Translations under genes and position numbers: made by a program
Assembly: GCA_017412765.1 (NCBI GenBank)
Contig: JAFPWN010000072.1
Coordinates: 1 to 46,373, forward strand
Direction: 5' to 3'
DNA from: Oscillospiraceae bacterium
Lineage (GTDB): Bacteria; Bacillota; Clostridia; Oscillospirales; Oscillospiraceae
Length of the DNA: 46,373 nt
Shown: positions 8,487 to 15,719 of the stretch, in pieces
How positions within the stretch are numbered: the stretch's first letter is position 1
How the letters are laid out: each line of letters starts with the position of its first letter
The notes under the pieces: model-generated
Told to the model about the DNA's origin: nothing
What the model saw: only the letters and a program-made list of their open reading frames with translations
Database searches by the model: none

Positions 8487-8687
8487 ATGAAGAAATCAAA
8501 GTACAAATCTATTGACGAGCTGCCGCTCTTCCTCAACGCAAAAACTGTTGCGGAGGTGCTCGGGGTTAGTACATCCTCTGCTTATGAACTGATGCACGAA
8601 AAAGATTTTCCAACAGTTCGAGTTGGAAGTCGAATGGTTGTGCCGAAAGAAAAGTTTGTTGAGTGGATCGAGAAGGAGGTAAGCTGA
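8487..8687 (+). CDS. Excisionase-like helix-turn-helix protein
   Basis: A 66-residue basic protein of the MerR-like/excisionase HTH_17 type: the segment FLNAKTVAEVLGVSTSSAYELM is the helix-turn-helix and GSRMVVPKEKFVEWIEK the conserved wing region. Such proteins act as recombination directionality factors or small regulators. The ATG at 8487 has AAGGAG 6 nt upstream. It is the first gene after the TTGACA promoter, with the HTH protein gene following by 2 bp. A role in excision by the two recombinases downstream is likely from context, but a purely regulatory role is possible. Confidence 0.8.
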   Translation: MKKSKYKSIDELPLFLNAKTVAEVLGVSTSSAYELMHEKDFPTVRVGSRMVVPKEKFVEWIEKEVS

Positions 8688-8689
8688 TC

Positions 8690-9076
8690 GTGACAGTGTT
8701 CGATGGTAAGTTCTATCAGATGGCAAATATGATCTTCGGCTACGGACTGACGCCTTACGAGTTCACGGTCTACAACTACCTCGTCTGCTGCGCGGGTAAT
8801 CGTGGAAGATGTTATCCGAGTATGAAAACGATAGCGGGAGTCTGCAAGTGCTCCGAGAACACTGCGCGAAAAGCTGTACACGCTCTCGCAGATAAAAAGT
8901 TCATCCGAATCGTTGAAACCTACTCTGATCTCGACAACGACAGAATCCGCCAGACCAACAACACCTACTTCATCCTCGACCTTCCGGAGCTGCCCGAGCG
9001 CGAGGAAAAACACATGAGGCTGCGCTACAAAAATTCTGACGGTAGCTTCTCAAGCGACGCAGACAGCGTGGCGTGA
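8690..9076 (+). CDS. Helix-turn-helix protein (HTH_36 / replication-initiator-like)
   Basis: A 128-residue protein with a winged helix domain: LTPYEFTVYNYLVCCAG, then CYPSMKTIAGVCKCSENTARKAVHALADKKFIRI. This is the HTH_36 pattern found at the N-terminus of plasmid and ICE replication initiators and in short regulators. No C-terminal replication domain follows, so a regulatory or accessory role is more likely. The GTG start at 8690 has AAGGAGG 11 nt upstream, and the spacing from the excisionase stop is 2 bp. The product may control transfer or copy functions, which is inference. Confidence 0.7.
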   Translation: MTVFDGKFYQMANMIFGYGLTPYEFTVYNYLVCCAGNRGRCYPSMKTIAGVCKCSENTARKAVHALADKKFIRIVETYSDLDNDRIRQTNNTYFILDLPELPEREEKHMRLRYKNSDGSFSSDADSVA

Positions 9077-9131
9077 AAAAGCTAATAGACGAGACAAGTG
9101 CGCAAGGCCGATTTTTCGGACTGACAAGTTT

Positions 9132-9198
9132 CGCCTTTGTGGTACGGTTCCGGGGCGTGCCCCGTTCCCGTACCACAAAGGCGGGGGCTAATGCCCCC
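9132..9198. other. Candidate oriT: nested cruciform plus second hairpin
   Basis: A 16-bp perfect inverted repeat (9132-9147 with 9168-9183, arm CGCCTTTGTGGTACGG) encloses a further 6-bp repeat (CGGGGC/GCCCCG, 9151-9164). A second hairpin GGGGGC-TAAT-GCCCCC (9183-9198) follows directly. It lies about 40 bp before mobC, the usual place of an origin of transfer and its relaxase and MobC sites. The nic site is not identified. An attenuator is the alternative. Confidence 0.6.
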
Positions 9199-9235
9199 AC
9201 ACCCCCAAAACCTAATACAGAGGAAGTGAAAAGAT

Positions 9236-9544
9236 ATGGCAAAAGAAAATTTTATCCGAGTTCGAGTAACGGATTTCGAAAAGGACTTCGTCTACTACAA
9301 AGCGAAGAAAGCGAATCTCAATATGAGCGAGTTCGTTAGAAAGGCTGTGCTCGACAAGCAGATAACAGTACTCCCCGGTCTCGAAGAGCTCACAACGGAG
9401 CTCCGCAGGCAAGGCAACAATCTCAACCAGCTAACTGTGATGGCTCGACAAGGACGCATTGAGATGGTCAACCTCGAACCCTTCATGGAGGTGTACCAGC
9501 AGACATGGCAAGCGTTAAATTCGTTGCTGCGCACGGTAGCGTAG
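9236..9544 (+). CDS. mobC: MobC-family relaxosome accessory protein
   Basis: A 102-residue protein with an N-terminal ribbon-helix-helix-like segment (residues 1-40, with MSEFVRKAVLD) and the GNNLNQLTVMARQG signature of MobC proteins (about residues 58-71). MobC binds oriT beside the nick site and helps open the strands for the relaxase. A GAGGAAG site precedes the ATG. Its 3' end overlaps the relaxase gene by 40 bp, a common arrangement showing coupled synthesis. It lies straight after the proposed oriT. Confidence 0.88.
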   Translation: MAKENFIRVRVTDFEKDFVYYKAKKANLNMSEFVRKAVLDKQITVLPGLEELTTELRRQGNNLNQLTVMARQGRIEMVNLEPFMEVYQQTWQALNSLLRTVA

Positions 9545-10557
9545 GTCGTATCGCCGACTATGTAGAGAACCGTGAGAAAACAAATGAGCGTCTCATCACT
9601 GGCGTAAACTGTTTGGCGCAGACCGCCGTCGATGAGTTCGAGGCGGTCAAGCGGCAGTTCAATAAAACCGATGGACGCGAGTACTACCACATCGTGCAGG
9701 CGTTCTCTCCGGACGACCCGATAGACTTCGGGACTGCTCACGAGCTCGGCATAAAGCTCGCAGAGTATTTTAAAGGCTACCAATGCCTCGTCGCCACGCA
9801 CACGAATACTAATCATATACACAACCACATCATAATGAACTCGGTGAATTTCGAAAACGGCAAGAAATATCATCAGAGCGCAAAGGATATGCAGATGGTC
9901 AAGGAGTACTGCAACAAGCTATGCCTCGAGTATGGTTTCTCGATTACCGAGGCAAAGGCTCAGAAGAATCCTGAGTGGAAGATGGAGCTGCGCGATCGTA
10001 TCAAGGATGCACTGGCACAGTCAAGTACCCGCGAGCGCTTCATAGAGATAATGGAGGAGTGGGGTTACAAGGTGAAGTGGGAGCCAAACCAGAAGCACAT
10101 CACCTACACCACTCCTGAGAACATCCGCTGCCGCGACAGCAAGCTGTTCGACCCGAAGCTCCTGCGTGAGAATATGGAGCAGTACTTCAAGATGGGCGGT
10201 GAAAGGTTCGTAGAGTTCTGTCGCGAGACGGAGGACTTAGGCGGCGACTCGAAGGTGGACGTCAACAACAGAGTGCTCGAAATCACCGGCATAACAATAG
10301 GGGTAGCTGCTGTCGCGGTCGCTGCTTCCGATGATGAAAAGGAAAAGGACGATGCCCTCACCCGCGCCGCGAAGACAGCGAACTACACGGCGATGCTGGT
10401 GCAGGAGCTGATTGAACTCCACAAGCTCATCGAAGAGCTCAGACGCAAGGATGAGCAGGAGGAAGAACTGCGCTACGATTATGCGCCGGAGTATGACTAT
10501 GACGAGGAGTATAGACAGTACCACGGCTTCGGAGGCATGGGCGGTATGAGTATGTAG
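9505..10557 (+). CDS. Relaxase / mobilization nuclease (VirD2-like)
   Basis: A 350-residue relaxase that nicks the origin of transfer and pilots the strand to the recipient. The nuclease domain occupies residues 1-150: an N-terminal segment (ASVKFVAAHGSVGRIADYVEN), the conserved EYYHIVQAF strand, and the three-histidine metal site in THTNTNHIHNHIIMNS. The likely catalytic tyrosine is one of the early tyrosines. The C-terminal part (230-350) is acidic and low in complexity, with EEL and Tyr/Asp-rich repeats and a Gly/Met-rich end. At 350 residues it is on the short side; many relaxases carry an added helicase or primase domain, which is missing. It overlaps mobC. Confidence 0.9.
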   Translation: MASVKFVAAHGSVGRIADYVENREKTNERLITGVNCLAQTAVDEFEAVKRQFNKTDGREYYHIVQAFSPDDPIDFGTAHELGIKLAEYFKGYQCLVATHTNTNHIHNHIIMNSVNFENGKKYHQSAKDMQMVKEYCNKLCLEYGFSITEAKAQKNPEWKMELRDRIKDALAQSSTRERFIEIMEEWGYKVKWEPNQKHITYTTPENIRCRDSKLFDPKLLRENMEQYFKMGGERFVEFCRETEDLGGDSKVDVNNRVLEITGITIGVAAVAVAASDDEKEKDDALTRAAKTANYTAMLVQELIELHKLIEELRRKDEQEEELRYDYAPEYDYDEEYRQYHGFGGMGGMSM

Positions 10558-10613
10558 CAGTTACCCGTACCCCCTCCGCAAAATGCTGACGAAATATATA
10601 AACAAGACGAAGC

Positions 10614-10628
10614 AGCAACAACTTAAAG
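10614..10628. repeat. 15-bp direct repeat flanking the mobilization module, right copy
   Basis: Same AGCAACAACTTAAAG as at 7344-7358, again preceded by an ATATATA stretch. Here it lies between the relaxase stop and the integrase promoter region. Confidence 0.6.
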
Positions 10629-10665
10629 CCTATTGGCGGCGAGCAAAAAATATGTCCGAAATATG

Positions 10666-10694
10666 TTGTAGCTTTCTGAGAACGGCTGTGGTAT
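10666..10694 (+). promoter_or_regulatory. Repeated promoter-like unit, copy 1
   Basis: TTGTAG (10666-10671) and TGGTAT (10689-10694) are 17 bp apart. The same two hexamers with the same spacing recur exactly 120 bp downstream. The shared sequence ATGTTGTAGCTTTCTG extends beyond the -35 hexamer. It could be a promoter or a protein-binding repeat. Confidence 0.4.
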
Positions 10695-10742
10695 TGTCCA
10701 TGTAACGCAAGCTCAGCGTGCCGCGACGCAATAACAGATCGA

Positions 10743-10765
10743 GAGGGGCGTATCAAAAGCCCCTC
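10743..10765 (+). terminator. Hairpin between the two promoter-like repeats
   Basis: GAGGGGC (10743-10749) pairs with GCCCCTC (10759-10765) around a 9-nt loop, followed by GAGATTGTTTCT. It may stop reads from copy 1, leaving copy 2 as the integrase promoter. The U-tract is weak. Confidence 0.45.
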
Positions 10766-10785
10766 GAGATTGTTTCTAAAAAATG

Positions 10786-10814
10786 TTGTAGCTTTCTGCT
10801 AAAACTTGTGGTAT
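10786..10814 (+). promoter_or_regulatory. Repeated promoter-like unit, copy 2, before the integrases
   Basis: TTGTAG (10786-10791) and TGGTAT (10809-10814) with 17-bp spacing, followed after about 40 bp by the first integrase start. TG precedes the -10 region. Confidence 0.45.
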
Positions 10815-10853
10815 TCGTTTTGGTTGAAAAAGATTAAAAAGGGGATGACGCAA

Positions 10854-12005
10854 ATGAGTAAACGAAGACCGTCCGGCGACGGCATGGTGCGAAAGCTGGG
10901 CAGCAATCTTTGGGAAGGTCGAGTGGTCATTGGTCACAAAGCTGACGGCTCGTCCATATTCAAATACGTCTATGCCAACACGCAGAAGGAGATAAGCGAC
11001 AAGCTGCGGACACTCGTTGAAGCCTACGACGGAGTTGATCTTAGGGAAGAAATGAGAATGACGCTTGCCGTGTGGCTCGAACGCTGGGAGAACGATTACC
11101 TTCGCCTCGCTGTGCGGGAGAACACTTGGGCGAAGTATCACGGAAGTATAGTACGCCATATTTTGCCGCACATCGGTGAGCTGCCTCTCGACGCTATTAC
11201 CTCTGCGGATATCCAAAAGCTCTACAACAAGCTCCGCGCAACGCTCTCCGGTTCCAGCGTCCGGCACATCCACAACATACTGCATCAGGCGTTTGACGTG
11301 GCGGTCAGTGAGAGGCTAATACCGTCAAACCCTGTGGATAGGGTGGAACCGCCTAAGCGTAATTACGCTCCGAAGCAGATATTAAACGATGAGCAGCTCG
11401 CGACGCTGATGGAGGAAATCAAAAAGGACGATGTCTGGCATGACTTCTTCTATACGGAACTCACCAGCGGTCTTCGCCTCGGCGAGATATGCGCACTCAA
11501 GTGGAGCGACTTCGACGAGAAAAGCGGCAAGCTCAGCATACTGCGCACAGTCCGCAAGGAAAAAGGAGTGTTCATATTCAGCGACACGAAAACCCGCGCA
11601 GGCAAACGGACGATACTCCTACCGCAGAGTACAGCGGATCTGCTCCGTAATCGTGAACGAATCAGCAAATGGATATTCCCGAACCCTCTGAAGCCGGAGG
11701 AGCCGACGAATCCGAGTTCAGCTTACAACCGACTGAAAACCATACTAAAGAAAGCAGGACTGCCGAGTATACGCTTCCACGACTGCCGCCACACATTCTC
11801 AAGCCACGCACTTGCCAGCGGCGTGGACGCAAAAACGCTTGCGGGTATACTCGGTCACACGAATGCCAGCTTTACTCTCGACACCTACACTCACGTCACT
11901 GACGATATGAAAAGCAAAGCCGCCGGAATCGTCGGCGGATTCATGGAGGAGATATTCGGAAAGGAGTTGAAACCTTGGGAAGAAGAAAAAAAGGCGAGGG
12001 CTTGA
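10854..12005 (+). CDS. int: Tyrosine recombinase / integrase 1
   Basis: A 383-residue site-specific recombinase. Residues 1-60 form an arm-binding, AP2-like domain (GMVRKLGSNLWEGRVVIGH), followed by the SAM-like core-binding domain and a catalytic domain with the expected set: Arg in SGLRLGEICALKWSD, Lys in a TKTRAGKRTI strand, HDCRH, GH, and the nucleophile Tyr in TLDTYTHVT. All catalytic residues are present. The start at 10854 has AAAAGGGG 9 nt upstream; an ATG at 10845 touches that site and is less likely. The gene overlaps the second integrase by 31 bp. Confidence 0.93.
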   Translation: MSKRRPSGDGMVRKLGSNLWEGRVVIGHKADGSSIFKYVYANTQKEISDKLRTLVEAYDGVDLREEMRMTLAVWLERWENDYLRLAVRENTWAKYHGSIVRHILPHIGELPLDAITSADIQKLYNKLRATLSGSSVRHIHNILHQAFDVAVSERLIPSNPVDRVEPPKRNYAPKQILNDEQLATLMEEIKKDDVWHDFFYTELTSGLRLGEICALKWSDFDEKSGKLSILRTVRKEKGVFIFSDTKTRAGKRTILLPQSTADLLRNRERISKWIFPNPLKPEEPTNPSSAYNRLKTILKKAGLPSIRFHDCRHTFSSHALASGVDAKTLAGILGHTNASFTLDTYTHVTDDMKSKAAGIVGGFMEEIFGKELKPWEEEKKARA

Positions 12006-13366
12006 TTCATCTGCGCAAAGATGGGCGATGGGAAGGGCGAACCGTCATTGGCTACGATGAAAAGGGTCTGCCCAAAACGAAAAACGTCCTTGCGAAGACA
12101 AAGCACGAATGCCAGGAAAAGCTGGACAAGCTCAAAGCGGAGCTGAACCCGGAGGCAGTAGAGAATCCTACTGCAAGAACTACCTTCGGAGAATGGCTGG
12201 ATCAATGGTACAAAACCTACGTCAAGCCGACGATCCGCCCCGGCACGCAGGAGAACTACGAAAACAGGATATATAAGCACATCATTCCAAGCCTCGGGAA
12301 AATGCCTATCACTATACTAACGCAGGCAGAGCTTGTGCGGTTCTATGGAGAACTGAGAAGCGGTGGACGCTTGCAGTATACGGAACAGCTCGGCTCCGGT
12401 CTATCCAACAAAATGGTGCGCTCCTGTCATGCACTCATCAAAAGCGCGTTAAAGAAAGCGGTGGACGAGAAGCTGATAAAAACAAACCCTGCCGAGGGCT
12501 GCAAGCTGCCGTCAGCACAGCCGAAGGAGATGCAGATCCTGACGCCGGAGGAAATGCAGCGGTTTCTAATACAAGCCAAGCATGATGGTTACTATGAGAT
12601 ATTCCTCGTTGCCCTTGCCACAGGGCTTCGCAGAGGCGAGCTGATGGCACTTCAATGGAGCGACCTCGATTTCAAAACAGGAGAGCTTAGAATCCAACGC
12701 TCGGTCAGACGCACCAACGGTGAGCTTCTCATCTCCGAGCCTAAAACCAACGCAGGATACAGGACGATAATACTGCCGCCCGGCGTGGTAAAAGCGCTTG
12801 AAGATTATAAGGAAACGATAGATTCAAGGTGGATGTTCCCGTCGCCGGTAAAAGAGGACTCTCCACGCGACCCGTCAACGCTCGCCGCAAAGATGAAGCT
12901 GGTGCTGGAGAGAGCAAACTGCAAAACCGTTCGCATGCACGATCTTCGCCATACCTTCTGTGCTATGTCGCTTGAGCACGGAATGGATGTAAAGACGCTG
13001 TCAGAAATAATTGGTCACGAATCGGCGGCGACTACGCTGAATATCTACGCTCACGTCACAGACGCTATGCAGAAACAGGCGGCGAGGATAATAGATAAGG
13101 GCATCGCAGGGAACGAAGCTCCAGAGCTTGATGAAAAACCGAAGTCCATCCCACCAAGCGATTTCAAAGCAGTCGAGAGCCGCAAGGTGGGGTATGTAAA
13201 GCAGCTAAGCCCTAACTGCTGGCAGGGCAGATATTCACCACGTCTATCGAACGGAAAACGCTATGTACGAAACGTATACGCTCCGACGGAGGCGGAGTGC
13301 CGCGAAAAGCTCACAGAGCTGATTGAACAAATGAAGGCTGAGATAGCGGCGGGCAAAACAGCGTAA
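11975..13366 (+). CDS. int: Tyrosine recombinase / integrase 2, with an extra C-terminal arm-like domain
   Basis: A 463-residue tyrosine recombinase nearest the attachment site. The N-terminal AP2-like arm domain (residues 1-50) and core-binding domain are followed by a catalytic domain with TGLRRGELMALQWSD, KTNAGYRTI, HDLRHTFC, IIGHES and the Tyr in TTLNIYAHVT. After the catalytic part, residues about 408-463 (VGYVKQLSPNCWQGRYSP onward) look like a second copy of the arm domain, which is unusual. It starts with TTG at 11975, with AAGGAG 8 nt upstream, inside the end of integrase 1. It shares only moderate similarity with integrase 1, so this is not a recent duplication. A strong terminator follows. 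Confidence 0.92.
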   Translation: MGRRKKGEGLIHLRKDGRWEGRTVIGYDEKGLPKTKNVLAKTKHECQEKLDKLKAELNPEAVENPTARTTFGEWLDQWYKTYVKPTIRPGTQENYENRIYKHIIPSLGKMPITILTQAELVRFYGELRSGGRLQYTEQLGSGLSNKMVRSCHALIKSALKKAVDEKLIKTNPAEGCKLPSAQPKEMQILTPEEMQRFLIQAKHDGYYEIFLVALATGLRRGELMALQWSDLDFKTGELRIQRSVRRTNGELLISEPKTNAGYRTIILPPGVVKALEDYKETIDSRWMFPSPVKEDSPRDPSTLAAKMKLVLERANCKTVRMHDLRHTFCAMSLEHGMDVKTLSEIIGHESAATTLNIYAHVTDAMQKQAARIIDKGIAGNEAPELDEKPKSIPPSDFKAVESRKVGYVKQLSPNCWQGRYSPRLSNGKRYVRNVYAPTEAECREKLTELIEQMKAEIAAGKTA

Positions 13367-13399
13367 ATGCCGATTGTAGGGCGATATAAGCGAGACTCG

Positions 13400-13433
13400 G
13401 GCTGGGTAGAGTAAAAACCCAGCCAACTTTTTT
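13400..13433 (+). terminator. Terminator of the integrase operon
   Basis: GGCTGGGT (13400-13407) pairs with ACCCAGCC (13417-13424), followed by AACTTTTTT. A classic intrinsic terminator 34 bp after the integrase 2 stop. Confidence 0.85.
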
Positions 13434-13516
13434 GAACGCGACCTGCCGCGCTTTATGAAGCTGATAGCGATTTAATTCAGATTGGAAGACAAAAGCTGGC
13501 TATAAAATGAAATAAT

Positions 13517-13544
13517 CTGTCTGTGGAATGTATGTGGTCAAAAG
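13517..13544. repeat. Subterminal direct repeat, right copy
   Basis: Matches 297-324 with two mismatches, same orientation. It ends 14 bp before the att repeat. Possible integrase arm or excisionase site. Confidence 0.55.
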
Positions 13545-13558
13545 TAGTTAGCAACTCG

Positions 13559-13693
<135 letters not shown>

Positions 13694-13733
13694 ATATGCG
13701 GGAGCGCGAAACGCGCTCCTCTTTGTAAGAGAT

Positions 13734-13762
13734 ACTATACCACACTTTCGGAGCTTAGTCAA
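13734..13762 (-). promoter_or_regulatory. Promoter of tRNA-fMet
   Basis: On the minus strand, TTGACT (13757-13762) and TATAGT (13734-13739) are 17 bp apart, about 40 bp before the tRNA. Being host sequence, it was not changed by the integration. Confidence 0.72.
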
Positions 13763-13778
13763 GAGAAATCGCGCGACA

Positions 13779-14894
13779 TTATTCGCCCTGATGCGATTTT
13801 TCTCCGCCGGACGTTCTTCTGCGGCGGAAACGGCGGTTGTGCGACTGCGGCTTATCCGCCTTTTTTGGCTCCTCCACGTGCTGAGCGGGCTTTTCCTCGA
13901 CCTCCGCCTTGACCCTGTGCACCTCGTGATTTCTGTGCCGCGGCGCGTGTGTTTTCTCTGCCTTTGCCGGCTCTGCTGGCGCGGGCTCCTGCGGCTTCTC
14001 AACCCGCTTTATGCGCGGAGCTGGCTTTTCGTCGGGGATTCTGCCCTCCGCCTTCATCTGAAGATACTCTGCGCGCTTCTGCTTGCCGCCGAGAACGGTG
14101 ACCTCGTCGGCGCGGAAGGTCTTTATATTCATCTCCGAGACGTCCTCAAGGCGGACGCGGACGGTGCTCTTGAGCAGATTGACGTCGAGCACGCTGCCCT
14201 TGCCGGCGGGCGTATCGACGAAGGAATCGGGCTTCGGAACGTTCTTGACAAGCTCCTCATACGCCTCCTCCTCATATTTGAGGCAGCACATCAGCCTGCC
14301 GCAGGCGCCTGAGATCTTAGTCGGATTGAGTGAAAAGCCCTGTGTTTTCGCCATTTTTATGCTGACGGGCTGGAAGTCGTCAAGAAACTGCGCGCAGCAG
14401 TACTGCCTTCCGCAGATGCCGAGACCGCCGAGCATACGCGCTTCGTCGCGTACGCCGATCTGACGAAGCTCGATGCGGGTGTGGAACACTCCGGCGAGAT
14501 CCTTGACAAGGTCGCGGAAGTCTACTCTGCCGTCCGAGGTGAAGAAGAAGAGGATCTTGCTGCCCTCGAAGTTGTATTCGACGTCGACGAGCTTCATATC
14601 GAGCTTGTGGGCGCGGATCTTTTCGCGGCCGATGCGATACGCGTCCTTCTCGGCGGCGCGGTTTTCCTCGGCGCGGCGGTCGTCCTCCACGGTCGCGACG
14701 CGCACGACGGGGCGCAGGGGAGCGTGCACGGCCTCGTCCGGCACCTCGTGGTTGCCGGCGGCGCACTCCGCATACTCAAGACCCTTCGCGGTGTCGACGA
14801 TCACGTTCTCGCCCTGACGGACTGATATGCCGTTCGGGTCGAAGAAATACACCTTTCCTTTATTTTTGAATCTTACGCTGACTACTTCTGCCAT
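13779..14894 (-). CDS. ricT: PSP1-domain regulatory protein RicT (YaaT)
   Basis: The PSP1-domain protein known in Bacillus as YaaT/RicT, part of the RicAFT complex that stimulates mRNA maturation by RNase Y and affects sporulation and competence. Residues 1-280 match the family, with two paired-cysteine motifs, GICGRQYCCAQF and SGACGRLMCCLKY, which bind iron-sulfur clusters in characterised homologues. Family members are about 275 residues; this one has about 90 more, a low-complexity Lys/Arg/Pro/Glu-rich tail ending in an RRFRRRRT block. The tail may bind RNA. AGGAGA precedes the ATG. It is the last gene of the mrp - DUF1846 - holB - ricT run, next to holB as in many Firmicutes. Confidence 0.93.
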   Translation of the reverse strand: MAEVVSVRFKNKGKVYFFDPNGISVRQGENVIVDTAKGLEYAECAAGNHEVPDEAVHAPLRPVVRVATVEDDRRAEENRAAEKDAYRIGREKIRAHKLDMKLVDVEYNFEGSKILFFFTSDGRVDFRDLVKDLAGVFHTRIELRQIGVRDEARMLGGLGICGRQYCCAQFLDDFQPVSIKMAKTQGFSLNPTKISGACGRLMCCLKYEEEAYEELVKNVPKPDSFVDTPAGKGSVLDVNLLKSTVRVRLEDVSEMNIKTFRADEVTVLGGKQKRAEYLQMKAEGRIPDEKPAPRIKRVEKPQEPAPAEPAKAEKTHAPRHRNHEVHRVKAEVEEKPAQHVEEPKKADKPQSHNRRFRRRRTSGGEKSHQGE

Positions 14895-14914
14895 TGTATT
14901 CTCCTAGATTTATA

Positions 14915-15694
14915 TCAAACGTGCGCCAGAAATGCGTTCAGGAAAAGACCCGCAAGGTGAACGGCGCTCATGTTGAATATCATATACTTTTCCGCATCAT
15001 TGCAGGCGCCCGTAACGGACTCGAAAAGCGCCTCGTTTATCTCGCCTGAGCGGATCTTATCGACGGCGCCGCGCTTGAGTGCCGCGATGAAATCGGCGAG
15101 GGCGGCGCGATCCTTTTCTTTTTCAAGCTCTGTCGCGGCGGCGGCGAGCAGTACCCGGTCGCGCCTTGAGGCGGCGCGCCAGAACTTGTCCGCAAGCGCG
15201 CTCTCTATAACGAGGTCGCGGGGCGGGAGGGTGATGAGCTCGCAGCGGCTGCGGACTGTTCCGAGGAGCTTTTCCGGATTTTCGGCGGTGAGGATGAACA
15301 CCGCGTGGCTCGGCGGCTCCTCAAAGACCTTGAGCATCGCGTTCTGCGCGGCTGCGTTCATATAATCCGCCTCGCGGATGATGAAAACGCTCTTTTCCGC
15401 CTCGTTCGGCATTACCATCGCCTGCGAACGGACGGCGCGCATAGCGTCGATCTTGATCTCCTTATCGTCACCGACCTTGCCGGTGACGGAAATATCGGGG
15501 TGCAGACCCTTCATCGCCTTGCGGCACGCGCGGCAAACGCCGCAGGGGCGCCCCTCGCCCTCGCAGACGCAGCCCTGTGCGAGAACCTTGGCGCCCTCAA
15601 GGCGCCCCTCCTCGTCGGATCCCGTGATTATATACGCGTGGAAGAGCCTGCCGGAGGAGATATGCGATTTTATTAAGTCATAGATCGTCGCCAT
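14915..15694 (-). CDS. holB: DNA polymerase III subunit delta'
   Basis: Clamp-loader subunit of 259 residues, short for the family (about 320). The N-terminal RFC-like fold is recognisable: FHAYIITGSDEEG in place of a working Walker A (no GKT/S, as in E. coli delta'), a zinc-binding cysteine group CVCEGEGRPCGVCRAC (near 42-57), the NAMLKVFEEPP segment and TVRSRCE, the SRC motif. The C-terminal collar domain appears brief. It overlaps neither neighbour: ricT begins 20 bp downstream and the DUF1846 gene ends 25 bp upstream. GGAGG lies 5 nt before the ATG. The holB-ricT pair is a standard Firmicutes arrangement. Confidence 0.92.
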   Translation of the reverse strand: MATIYDLIKSHISSGRLFHAYIITGSDEEGRLEGAKVLAQGCVCEGEGRPCGVCRACRKAMKGLHPDISVTGKVGDDKEIKIDAMRAVRSQAMVMPNEAEKSVFIIREADYMNAAAQNAMLKVFEEPPSHAVFILTAENPEKLLGTVRSRCELITLPPRDLVIESALADKFWRAASRRDRVLLAAAATELEKEKDRAALADFIAALKRGAVDKIRSGEINEALFESVTGACNDAEKYMIFNMSAVHLAGLFLNAFLAHV

Positions 15695-15719
15695 TATTGC
15701 CTCCGGGCGCAGTTTGAGA

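Noticed and set aside
9073-9339. 88-codon frame between the HTH gene and mobC
   Set aside because: It runs through the cruciform and into mobC in another frame; its sequence is set by the inverted repeats.
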